Shown here piece after piece: positions 28,901-40,900 of a DNA stretch of 64,000 bases. The translations under genes were made by a program, and so were the position numbers. This DNA is from Lucinisca nassula (Eukaryota > Mollusca > Bivalvia > Lucinida > Lucinidae): assembly GCA_963580285.1 (NCBI GenBank), contig OY757012.1, positions 170,707,994 to 170,771,993 of the forward strand, in the 5' to 3' direction. Below the pieces are notes generated by a model, which saw only the letters and a program-made list of their open reading frames with translations, was not told where the DNA came from and did not search any database. Within the stretch, counting starts at the first letter, position 1, and every line of letters begins with the position of its first letter.

Positions 28901-31900
28901 GGTGTGCAGAGTGCAGGAACCATAACTCTGGATTGCCTAATTTTTGAGTTATTTCCCTTTGAATATTGAAAAATATCACTTTTAGCCGTCTTTGCTCGAT
29001 AACTCAAAAACCGTTTGAGATAATTTTATGAAACTTCACACAAATGTAAAGCACCATATTACGTGTGCAGAGCGCAGGAACCCAAACTCTGGATTGTCTA
29101 CTTTTTCAGTTATAGGCTTTTGAATATTAAAAAATGGCAATTTTAGCTATGTCCGCTCCATAACCGTTTCTGATATTTTCATGAAACTTCAAATAAATGA
29201 AATGCACCTTGAGATGATGTGCAGAGTGCAGGAACCATAACTCTGGTTTGCCTACTTTAGGAGTTATTGCCCTTTGAACATTTAAAAAGGCAATTTTGAC
29301 TGTGTCGGCTCCATAACTCACAAACCATTTGAGATATTTTCATGACACTTCACACAAGTGTAAAACACCATGAGACAATGTGCAGAGGGCAGGAACTCTG
29401 ACTCTGATTTGCCTACTTTAGGAGTTATTACCCTTTGAACATTGAAAAATGGAAGATGAAATTTAGTATAAACATGGACATTCTGGTAATGTATCATGCT
29501 CATTGAAATGAGGGACAAGGGCTCACAACTCTTAGAGTTTTTCCAGATAATGTAAAATTTTCAACAGTTATTTCTTGTTCATAACTGTTTTCTTTGCAGC
29601 TTAAATAACTTTCTTCTCTGACAGCGCTAAAGCGGGGCTATAGTCAGATCCTCTGACAGCTCTAGTTACCTGTTGGACCCCTACCAAGATTGTTCAAATT
29701 ATAGTGCTGGGGCCAAAGATGCCCCCGCCCCGGGGCCCTTTGGTTTTACATAGGCTTATATAGGGAAAATCTTTAAAAATCTTCTTCTCTGAAACCGCAA
29801 GGCCCAGGTCTTTGATATTTGGTATGAAGCTTCATCTAGTTGACCCCTACCAAGATTGTTCAAATTATAGGGAAAATCTTTAAAAATCTTCTTCTCTGAA
29901 ACTGCAAGGCCCAGGTCTTTGATATTTGGTATGAATCTTTACCTGGTGGACCCCTACCAAGATTGTTCAAATTATAGTGCTGGGGCCAAAGATGCCCCCA
30001 CCCCGGGGCCCTTTGGTTTTACATGGGCTTATATAGGGAAAATCTTTAAAATCTTCTTTTCTGAAACTGCAAGGCCCAGTGGTATTTGGTGTGAATCTTT
30101 ACCTGGTGGACCCCTACCAAGATTGTTCAAATTATAGGGCTGGGGCCAAAGATGCCCCCGCCCCGGGGCCCTTTGGTTTTACTTAGGCTTATATAGGGAA
30201 AATCTTTAAAAATCTTCTTCTCTGAAACCGCAAGGCCCAGGTCTTTGATATTTGGTATGAAGCTTCATCTAGTGGACCCCTACCAAGATTGTTCAAATTA
30301 TAGTGCTGGGGCCAAAAATGCCCCCACCCCGGGGCCCTTTGGTTTTACAGGGGCTTATATAGGGAAAATCTTTAAAAATCTGGTCTTTGGAAGGGCAATT
30401 AATGATATTTATTGAATTTGTAGTGACTGTAAGGACCCCGGGTAGGTGGCAAAGATATTTGGAAGGGCAATTAATGATATTTATTATACCCCCGCAAATG
30501 AAGTTTGAAGGGGGTATATAGGAGTCAGCTTGTCGTCTGTCGTCGTCGGTCCGTTACAAAAAACTTTAACATTGCTCATAACTTCCTTATTCTTTGACCG
30601 ATTTCTTTAATATTCACACACCACACACCTTGCCACTAGTACTTAAGATTGATATACACAAACCTGACATTGACCTTTACGTTGACCTTCCTCAAGGTCA
30701 AATACTTGTAAAAATTTGTCTGACAACGCATGCGGGGGTATAATTGGCGCCCGTTAGGCGGCAGCTCTAGTTAAAATTATAGCTCGGGGGCCAAAAATGC
30801 CCCTGCGCCGGGGCCCAATGGTTTCACATAAGCTTACATAGGGAAAACCTTTAAAAAAATTTTTGTCTAAACGTCTTTGATATTTGGTATGAAGCTTCAT
30901 CTAGTGAACCTCTACCAAGATTGTTCAAATTATAGCCCATGGGCCAAAAATGCCCCCGTGCTGGGGCCCACAATTTTTACATAGGACATTAGGCATGTAA
31001 GGAAAACCTTTAAAAATCTTGTATGAAACCAGAAGGCCCAGGTTTTCGATTTTTGGTATAAAGCTTCATCGAGTTGACCTTTACCAAAATTGTTTTGCCC
31101 CCACGCCGGGGTCTACCAAGATTGTTCAAATAATAAACTTGTCAAAAATTGCCCTACCCTGGGACCCACATGTATATCTCTTAGCTCAGGTGAGCGAATT
31201 AGGACCATAATGGTCCTGTTTAAATTTCCTATGTTGTTTTCCAGGTCATTGATGCATACCTTCACTTACTTGTTGCTGACAGACCCGAAGTTTATCACAT
31301 TAATTGTGTCACCATGACATCAATTTTTACTGGCACAAACTGTCATGGGCTTCTTCGAACTGTAAGTACTTTGATTATACCCCCGGCATACTGCGGCAGA
31401 TGCAGTATGCCATGGGGGTTTATAGTTTTCATATTTTCTGTGTGTCTGTTTGTGTGTCTGTTTGTGTGTCTGTTAACACTTTCGTGTCCGTTCCATAACT
31501 TTTAAACCGCTTGACATATTTTCATGAAACTTCACATAAATGTTAAGCACCATGAGACGACGTGCAGAACACATGAACCGTAACTCTTGCTTTCCTACTT
31601 TCAGAGTTATTGCCTTTTGAAAGTTATAACTTGCATTTTCGTGTCCGCTCCATAACTTTTAAACTGCTTGACATATTTTCATGAAACTTCACATAAATGA
31701 TAAACACCATGAGACGACATGCAGAACACATGAATCGTAACTCTTGCTTTCCTACTTTCAGAGTTATTGCCCTTTGAATGTTATAACTTGCGTTTTCGTG
31801 TCCGCTCCATAACTTTTAAACTGCTTGACATATTTTCATGAAACTTCACATATGTTAAACACCATGAGACGACGTGCAGAACACATGAACTGTAACTCTT

Positions 31901-34900
31901 GCTTTCCTACTTTCAGTGTTATTGCCCTTTGAATATTAGCAGAGTTATTGCCCTTTGAATATTGCGAGTTTTACCATACACTTGTGTCCGCTCTGTAACT
32001 TTAAAATCTTTTGAGATAATTTCATGAAACTTCAAACAAATGTAAAGCAAGATAATAGGATGGGCAGAACACAAGAACAATAACTCTTGTTTGCATACGT
32101 TACAAATTATTTCCCTTTGAAGATTGTAAATTATGTGTCTGCTAACATCTTCTTGTCTTCTCATTTACTTTTAAACGGCTTGACATATTTTCATGAAACT
32201 CCACACGAATGTTGAACACCATGAGACGACGTGCAGCACACATGAACCATAAATCTTGCTTTCCTTTCAGAGTTATGGCCATTCTATGGAATATGGCCTG
32301 TATATGCAAAGAAGCTTTTGACATTGCTATTTTCAGCTGAGGTGATGGCACTGGCCGGGGGTATACTTGCCCCACTGGGCACTTTTGTCTAGTTTAAGCA
32401 TAAGGCCTTATGGCCTTTAGTCATTTAAATTGTTTAATTGATGAGCTTACAGTTTGGCAATAAGCCCCCCACCCATCAGGGGTTGAAGAAGTGCTTGATG
32501 CTTCCAGGTAGAGCTGAAACCCACAGCACATGAGTACTTGAGTAATGGTCAATTTGGTCGCATATGCTAGGTTAAAACTGTTAATCTATTGGAAACCATG
32601 TCACATTGACCAATATGGTGGCATTTACAAAAATCTTCATAAAATACATTCTCAGCCACCAAAAATCTCAAAATACACTTAGTACTCAGGTGAGTGGTTC
32701 AGGATCATTAATTCTCCACTGAGTGAGTGGTTCAGGATCATTAATTCTCCACTGAGTGAGTGGTTCAGGATCATTATTTCTCCCAAGTTCCTTAGGGGGT
32801 TTGCGTTCATTCCTTACAGTGTGATGATCTAAGTGACTAGGCCAAGATTTATGCTATCCTGTCACATCTCTTTAGAATCATTATTTCGTGACGATTGATC
32901 ATCAATTACAAATTTTAAACATAAGAGCACAACAGCAATACACAGTTTTATACCAATGTTACTCTAGCCACAAAATTGTCAGTTATGTCCCTTATCATTT
33001 TTTTTTGTTATGCTCACCTGAGCACAAAGTGCTCATGGTGAACTTTTGTGATTGGCCTTTGTCCGTCGTCCATCCGTGCATCCTTCGTCAACTTTTCTTC
33101 TCCAAAACAGCGAGATGGATTTTGAAATAATTTCACAGAGATGTTCCTTGGCTGACACTCGGCCAGAATTGCTCAAACTGTTCTGCTGGGCAGATATCAC
33201 CTAAATAGTGTTGACTGGGCTGTTAAAAAAAGAAAGATTGCCTTTAAAAAAAAAAGAACACATAAAAGGAGGAAAATCGGAAACTCGGTTTTATTTAGTC
33301 TCTTTATACACAGCAATGTAGTTAGCAAGGCTGCATATGCCCTCTAGCACCGGCTTAAGTGGTATTCGAACCGCACTGTAACCAGAATAGGCTCAATGAT
33401 CCCAAAGGAAAAGAAACCAGCCAACAATATTATTGGAATAGAGATTTATGTTCGGGGCAGTGTAGCAAAATTGTCAAGTACGATAAAGTAAGACTTGTGG
33501 GTTCTTGAAATATGTGCCATTCGTTTAAATACATGCTTTGATTGTTTAGGTTGATATCCTTCACTACCAGACTTTGATTGGGGCTATCAATGAAGGAGGA
33601 TGTCATTGGACTTTGATGGTAAGGCTCTGTTTATTATCCTATGTATTCTTAAAGTGATATAATCTTGGTATGTTTAAAAAGGCCCCCCCCCCCCACACAC
33701 ACACACACAAAGGAAAATTGAAAAATAAGTATGAAAAAAAACCCCAACAAGATGTTCTGTAAAAACATTAACATTATCCTCTGGAAGCAAAGAATATACA
33801 ATAGAACTGATATTTGACAATGAACAAGAATTTCTGGACCATAATAGCTAGTTTAAAACAAATCAGCTCTGATGATCTTGGCAATCCTGTATACTGGTGA
33901 CTGGTACAGATTGTAGCTGAAAGTATCCTGTCTGGCCCAGACAAAATTTAGGAAACTTCATGCTACTCAGTGCTTTGCTTTTGTAGATGGTTCAAAAGGA
34001 TTCCCATATCTTTACCACCCTGTTGGCCACCGCCAATCGGAGCTTGAAGAAATATATGGGCTGCATGATGCTTCCACGCAGAGCTGAAGCCCAGCACACA
34101 CGAGTACTGGTAAACCGCTTAGGAGGTCTATTTCTGCCCAGGCAAAGTGGTGCGAGTCCGTCTGTCCATGCTTAAAAACCCTATTGGTTTCATTGGGTGA
34201 CTGGGCTTGGGATGTCATTTCAACTCATTGTCAGGTAAAAGTCCCACAAAATTGGAAGCAACGTCTCAAAAATGACCTATACAGTGTTGACGGGGACGTT
34301 AAACATCAAATCAATCAAACAAACAACACCCTGAATGTGTGTTTGTGGTGGCCAGGAAAAGTCAATAGAGTGTTAAGTACTTGTTAGCTCACCTGAGCAC
34401 GAAGTGCTCATAGTGAGCTATTGTGATCGGTCAATGTCCGTCGTGTGTCATCCTCCTTAACCCTTCGGCCAATTTGATTCAAAGTTCACAGGAATGTTAT
34501 GTAGGTGACACCCTAAAGAAATAGCTAAAATCATTCCGCTCTGACTAACAAAATGGCCACCAGAGCTAAAAATAGAAAAAATTATTCAAATGACTACTCC
34601 TCCTTTACCCTTGGGCCAATTTCATTCAAACTTTATAGGAATATTGCTTAGATGACCCACTACCACAATAGCTAAAAGGTTTTCGCTCTGATGAGCAAAA
34701 TGGATAAAAACAGAAAAAAACTTTGTAAATTTACCACAAAACGCAAACTCCTCCTCAACCTTTGGGCCAGTTTGATTCAAACTTCACAGGAAAGTTAGTC
34801 CGGTGACTCTCTACCAAAATAGCTAAAATCGTTCAACGCGGCAAACAAGATGGCCGCCAGAGCTAAAAATATAAAACGACAACTCCTGCTTACCCCTTAG

Positions 34901-37900
34901 GCCAATTTGATTCAAACTTCACACCCTACCAAAATAGCTAAGATCGTTCCACTCTGATGAACAAGATGGCCACCAGAGCTAAAAATAGAATGTACTAGAG
35001 ACTGTGACATTCCGGTGAACGAATCAGAGGGCCCTTCTTGTATTTATTATACCCCCGCAAACGGAGTTTAGGGGGGTCTACTGTTTTCACCATGTCCGTG
35101 ACTATGTGACTCCGTGACTCTGTCATTCCGTCATCGACTAAATTTTTGTAAATATCTTTTGAAGCCCTTATCAGATTTGATTAAAATTTTCAGCAGCTAT
35201 GTATTGTAGCATAATACATTTGAACTGAGAGACAAGGGGCCACAGGGTCAGTTCTATGAGAGTTATGCCTGTTTGTAGTTCTAAATTTCAGGTACTATAG
35301 GAAAACTTTTTTGTAATCAACTCCTCTCACAATTTTTAAGATACAAATAAGAAACTTTGCAAATGTTTTGCAGACATAATGAACATGTGCATGAAGAAGT
35401 TTGATGCTGAAAATTTAATTTTTGACAAAATTACAGCCTTACAAGCTTTGCCATTTTTATGCAGGTTTCGCCCATTGACAATTGGCTTTTGTGCATACTA
35501 TAGTACAATATTTGTGTAATCATCTCCTCACACAGTTTTTAAGATACAAATATGAAACTTGGCATATGTTTTACAGACATATTGAACATGTGTATGAAGA
35601 AGTTTGATGCTGAAATTTTAATTTTTGACAAAATTAAAGCCTTTAAAACTTAGACATTTTTACGCAGGTTTTTCCCCATTGAGCATTGGCTATAGTGCAT
35701 ACTATATAGAACAACTTTTGTGTAATCAACTCCTCTTACAGTTTTTAAGATACAAATATGAAACTTTGCAAATGTTTTGCAGACATATTGAACATGTGTA
35801 TGAAGAAGTTTGATGCTGAAAATACAATATTTGACAAAATTAAAGCCTTTAAAACTTACCCATTTTACATAGGTTTCTTCCATTGAGAATTGACTACAGT
35901 ACATACTTTGTGTAGTCAACTCCTCCCATAGTTTACAAAGATTTGAAATGAAAATATGCATATATGTTAAAGACATACTGAACATGTTCACAATTGTTGC
36001 GGGGGTATATAGTAAGCACTGCTTACTGACAAATCTAGTTGGACATTTTTAATGTATTTTTTGCTCATGGTGAGCTATTGTGATCAATCAATGTCTGTCG
36101 TACGGCATCCGGCGTCAACAATTTGCTTTAAAAGACTGCTCCTCCTGAACCTTTTGGCCTATTTAATTTGAAATTCACAGGAATGTTGCCTAGGTGGATC
36201 TCTTAACAAAATAGCTGAAATGGTTCCACTCCAATGAACAAGATGGCTGCCAGAGCTAAAAATAGAAAAATGACTACTCCTCCCATACCCTTAGGCCAAT
36301 TTGATTTAAATTTCATAGGAATGTTGCTTAGGTGACCCTCTACAAAAAAAAACAAAATCGTTCCGCTCTGATGAATGCTAACCTTTCCTACACCATTGGG
36401 CCAGTTTCATTCAAAGTATAGCACAGGCACTTGTAACAGAATGGATCAGGTGAGCGAACAGGGCTCTATTGGCCCTCTTGTTTTTCCTTGGTCATCCATC
36501 CCTTTCATTGTCTTAAGAAGGGTATATCTATGAGTTGTTGGTAAGGTAAAAAATTGCACACTGCTAACCATGCATGTATAATAAGCCTGCCCAAAGGTGT
36601 GGTAAGGTAAGCTGACAGGTACAACATGCCCTATGGACTTTGACATTTAACAAAACCAAGTTTGATATAAACAGTTACCCTCAACAGTTACCTTTCAAAT
36701 TCCAGGCGTTTTATTTCATTTGATAAAGGCATGCTGTTCTTACAGCAAATTGTAATTGTTCTGTTTCTTCACCTTTTTCTTTCTTTTTCACCCTGTATTG
36801 CATCTCCTTATTTTACCTTTTAATTTCATCTACTATCACTTCTGATACAAAATATGTGCCTATGAATGAAAACCTGTATTGTACACCAGGCTTGATTTAA
36901 TAAATAGTATGTTGAAAACAGATTATACGACCACAGGAGAAGTGTCTTATATACATGAATCCATTAGGAGAACTGCTCCTCTCAGAGCATCAGTTAATTG
37001 AACACTGGTAGTAAGTGGAACAGAAAAATGTTTGTTTGAGTTAACAGTTGTCTGTTTTTAGCTCGTCTGTTTTTCAAAAAACTTTTGAGCTATTGTCATC
37101 ACTCCTGCATTGGCCTCTACGTCATTCCAAAAATCAAAACAACAAAAAAAAAAACACACTTAAAGTTGGCTTCAACTTACAAAATATTAGAGCTAGCCCC
37201 ATGAAGCTTCATATACATACTCACCATCACACGAGCTACATTCTGACCAAGTGCCAAAACTTACCATTGATACTATATTTTTACCCGTGTCCCTGATCTT
37301 TGACCTCATTTTCGGAAATATAACCATAAACGTTAACCATGGCCATATTTGCAATAGTATTTGCCCTAGCTGCATGAAACTTAGCAAAAAGCTGTATCAC
37401 ATGACTTATATTCTTACCAAGTTCTGTAACTCTGTCTGGCAATTTGACTGATTTATCTCCCTTTGTGACATACGAAAACGTGTTCCTTCCACGGAAAGTT
37501 TTTAGTCTCGCTTTTAAGACGACAAATAATACAGTTTTCAAAATTCATAAGTGTGTTCTTGTGTCAAAACCTTTTAATTGATGTCGAACTTCTTGACCTT
37601 TGAACTGTGACCTATTTTTTTTTTTTAAATTTAACCAAAAACTTCTAACCTTGGCCATAATTCCAAAAGTATTTGGCCCAGCCTCCTGTAACTTAACACA
37701 CATCTGTATCATCAAAAGAGCTACACTTTGACGATGTTCCATAACTCTATCTTGCAATTTGTCTGATTTTGTCCCTCTTTGTGAAGTGAAAAAAACAGAC
37801 GAGCATGTTGTTTAGTCTTTTATATTATAGTGTCCTAGATATGCAGTGTATAAATTGACTTCAGTATGCACGAAAAAAAATATGAAATATGTTTGCCTGT

Positions 37901-40900
37901 ATTTGATGCCTCAGTCCTCGGATATAATGCAGAGAATTTAACAACATTGTAAAAATACTATTGATGTGATCTTGTACATTTTGCGGAATCAAGAATCATA
38001 GACCGTTTTTTTTTTTAATTGGAGTGGGAATAAAAATGCTTCCACTGATACAAGGATTTTCAGCTTCTCATATACTCAGTTAAGTAGCTTTATAACTTCA
38101 TTGAAAATAAACTGAAAATGAGGCAGTAAATATCCATTCACTGAAGAGCTTATCTAGGGCACTTCCCTTAATTTGTGCATGCATTAAAGAAGAGTTTTAT
38201 TTGTTTCATTTGAGATTTTACATCACTCAACAACAGTTTGGTCATTTGAGATATTAGATAATGTTAAAGTATTGAGAAACTACACTGATACCTTTAGATA
38301 TGGTAGAGAACAAGATGTTTTTACAAAGTTCAAAATATAAGAGAATGCAATGATCCAGAATCGATACAATTAACCCACAGCTCCCATCAGAGACACCAAA
38401 GGGAAAGAAACACAAACATGAAACAACAGACCCTAATGGAAACCTGAAAAGCTGGGAGGATATACATCGGGTGTGAATATAATTGCATTGAAATGGACAT
38501 GCACTGGCATGCACGAATGTATGCATTGTGATAATTAATCTGCTTTTGTTTGTTTGATTGATTTGAGGTTTAACGTCCCCGTCAACACAGTATAGGTCAT
38601 TTTGGAGACTTTGCTTCCAATTTTTTGGGACTTTTACCCGACATTGAGATGAAATGACATCCCAAGCCCTGTTGTCCAATGAAACCAATAGATGGTGTAT
38701 TCATTGCTTCCAAAGGATAACCCTTTTATAGAACATATTTAACATCACTACAGCTGTTGTCTGGAAATGTGTGGCGGCCGTAAAAAGTCTCCCTGCCCTA
38801 CATCATAGTGTAGTATATATATTTTCTTGTCCTTTGAGATCAAAGATTTCATTGTGGAATTTTGAAAATATTTGAGGGTCACTGATGAGGCCTAATTGGC
38901 CGAAACTAGCTAGTCTGGCCCATAAAACCTGAACACTTCATATTTTTCAGTTTTGTGGTGTATTCGTTGCTTCCTAAGGATAACCCTTTTATAAAACATA
39001 TTGTAAGCATTGGACGGTCCGACTCACACCGTTTTGTCTGGGCAGGCTTAGATCCTTTAAGCGGTTTACCAGTACTCATGTGCAGTCGGTCGGGGGCTCG
39101 GACCCTACCATTTTTTTCAAATTATGACCTTTGGTTGACCATGACCTGTTTTTACGTCATTGTCAAATTTGGTCACATAGACAATTGTATGGAAAAAGGG
39201 CAAGACAGTGGATACTGATTACATGGTGGCCTTTTTGTTGTCACATGACCAAGATTGGCACCATGCCTGTATATGGGATAAACCACATGACCTCTGGTGA
39301 GTGTAGTGGCCCATGGGCCTCTTGTTTAGTAATCTCCCCTGACCGTATAATCTTGTGATTGCCATCACTCCAATACTTTTGTGGTATATTGCTGGTTTAA
39401 TAGGCCTACTCTGGTTATAGCTGATAAGCCAGGTGCAGTACATTATCTGCAAGCTTCAGAGCTAATACACTATATCTGGCATGGGGTTACATTGAGGTTA
39501 ACTGCATTTATTAAATATTAAAATCCATTCCTGGAAGAGAAAATGTGAGAAAAGTTCAAGCACATTAACATTCTTTCATTTGTCTTTGCATATGTAGCAT
39601 GAAATTGTGTAGATTTTGTGTGTAAAATGCTTGAACAATGGTTACAAAAAGATAGGCCGGGTGAGAATAATGCTTCCGTATTGTAATAAGCCACATATGC
39701 AGGGAGTGAGTGACCTTCATTCCTTTCACAAAGCCAAGTGTAGACTATGAAAAATGTAGGTTAAAAAGATTAAGTAATGGAATATTCAATAGATTGTATG
39801 GACTGATAAATTAAAATGACAACATTTGATATAGTTTTGTTCTTGTAATATCAAATTTTGTCATCACTATGCAACCAATCTTTGATCCTGTGTATATTAA
39901 GGCGACAGAGTTTACCCAGTAGGCACAGAACGTCGAACTAACATTGATTTGATGTGGAATAAACCTTGGTACGATATTGATGTAACGGCGTATGCTGGTT
40001 GGGTATGCTTCTATATATCAAACAGCCATCATATCTGGTTGTCAGTTTTAACTCATAAGATGCCGAGAAAAATTTCATCTGTAATTGTCGCCTGCTTATG
40101 TTGTCTGCTGAATCTTCTTGCAAACTTTGCAAAACAGTGTGGATCCAGATCAGACTGCTCCCCTACTCCTGCTAGGGAGCAGTCTGATCTGGGTTCACAC
40201 TGTTTGCAAAAATAACTTATGTTGTCTGTTGAATCTTCTTGCAAGCTTTGCATACAGTGTGGACCCAGATCAGGTAGGGGAAAAGTTATTTTTGGTTTGA
40301 ATGGAATTATTATTAAGTTCAGGTCGAACCTAGTAATTTTGATGTTGTTCAAGAAATATAATGTGGAAGTCAAATGTGATTAGTTATTGGCTATTTTACA
40401 TGCAATGACCTCTGGTGTAAGATGCTGCTGATTATTATGATTTCAAATTTGATTTTTTCTCAAAGAAGTTAACATTATATCAGTAGATTTCAAAATTGTC
40501 ACAGACTGGATTATGAGGTGAAGATGTGTAATTACAAACATGTACACACATATCATCTTGATTAACATAGTAATAATGTGCTTCAGACACCTAATGTCAC
40601 AATTGTAGCATTCTGATTGTTTTACTGATTTATCATAGTATCTATTAGTGCATTATGATGTATAATGTTTGGAAAGATACTCATTTAACGAGTTGGTCTT
40701 TTTTTTTCAGTGCATTTCTGAGAGACAGATTTATGGCCAACGTAGATGTACAAAGAACATCGCAGTGGACCATATCAAGTCCTGATCATGCTCAGCAGTT
40801 CGACAGTATATCTTGTGGACTTTATGTGATCAAGGTATTTACACTCCTGAGCAACTTACAGAAACCAAAAAATGCCTTACGCCATTATTTATTATTTATA

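Larger units (their letters stand above)
27612..31219 (+). mobile_element. HINE-A with two nested HINEs
   Basis: Starts TTTTTTAGCTCACCCACTAC with hairpin-forming CACC...GGTG, then type 2 cores. It is split by HINE-B (28085-29665) and HINE-C (30483-30770), resumes after each, and ends TTAGCTCAGGTGAGCGAATT, hairpin AGGACCATAATGGTCCT and GTTT. Near 30386 and 30459 a 27 bp segment containing GGAAGGGCAATTAATG is repeated in direct order. The end lies 25 nt before exon 10. Confidence 0.87.

Noticed and set aside
28433..29518. Minus-strand ORFs with repeated peptide
   Set aside because: Periodic translation of HINE-B cores; no start context, splice signals or family resemblance.
33987..34012. Short exon after a TTTTGTAG acceptor, as the protease strand after His
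   Set aside because: No donor follows and it continues into a SINE; the exon at 36922-37010 fits both the C48 pattern and the phase.
38254..38688. 144-codon minus-strand ORF
   Set aside because: Its first third is SINE-R tail and part is repeat H; no conserved domain.
39949..40373. Overlapping ORFs on both strands
   Set aside because: They cover the hairpin MITE; symmetrical open frames are expected from its inverted arms.
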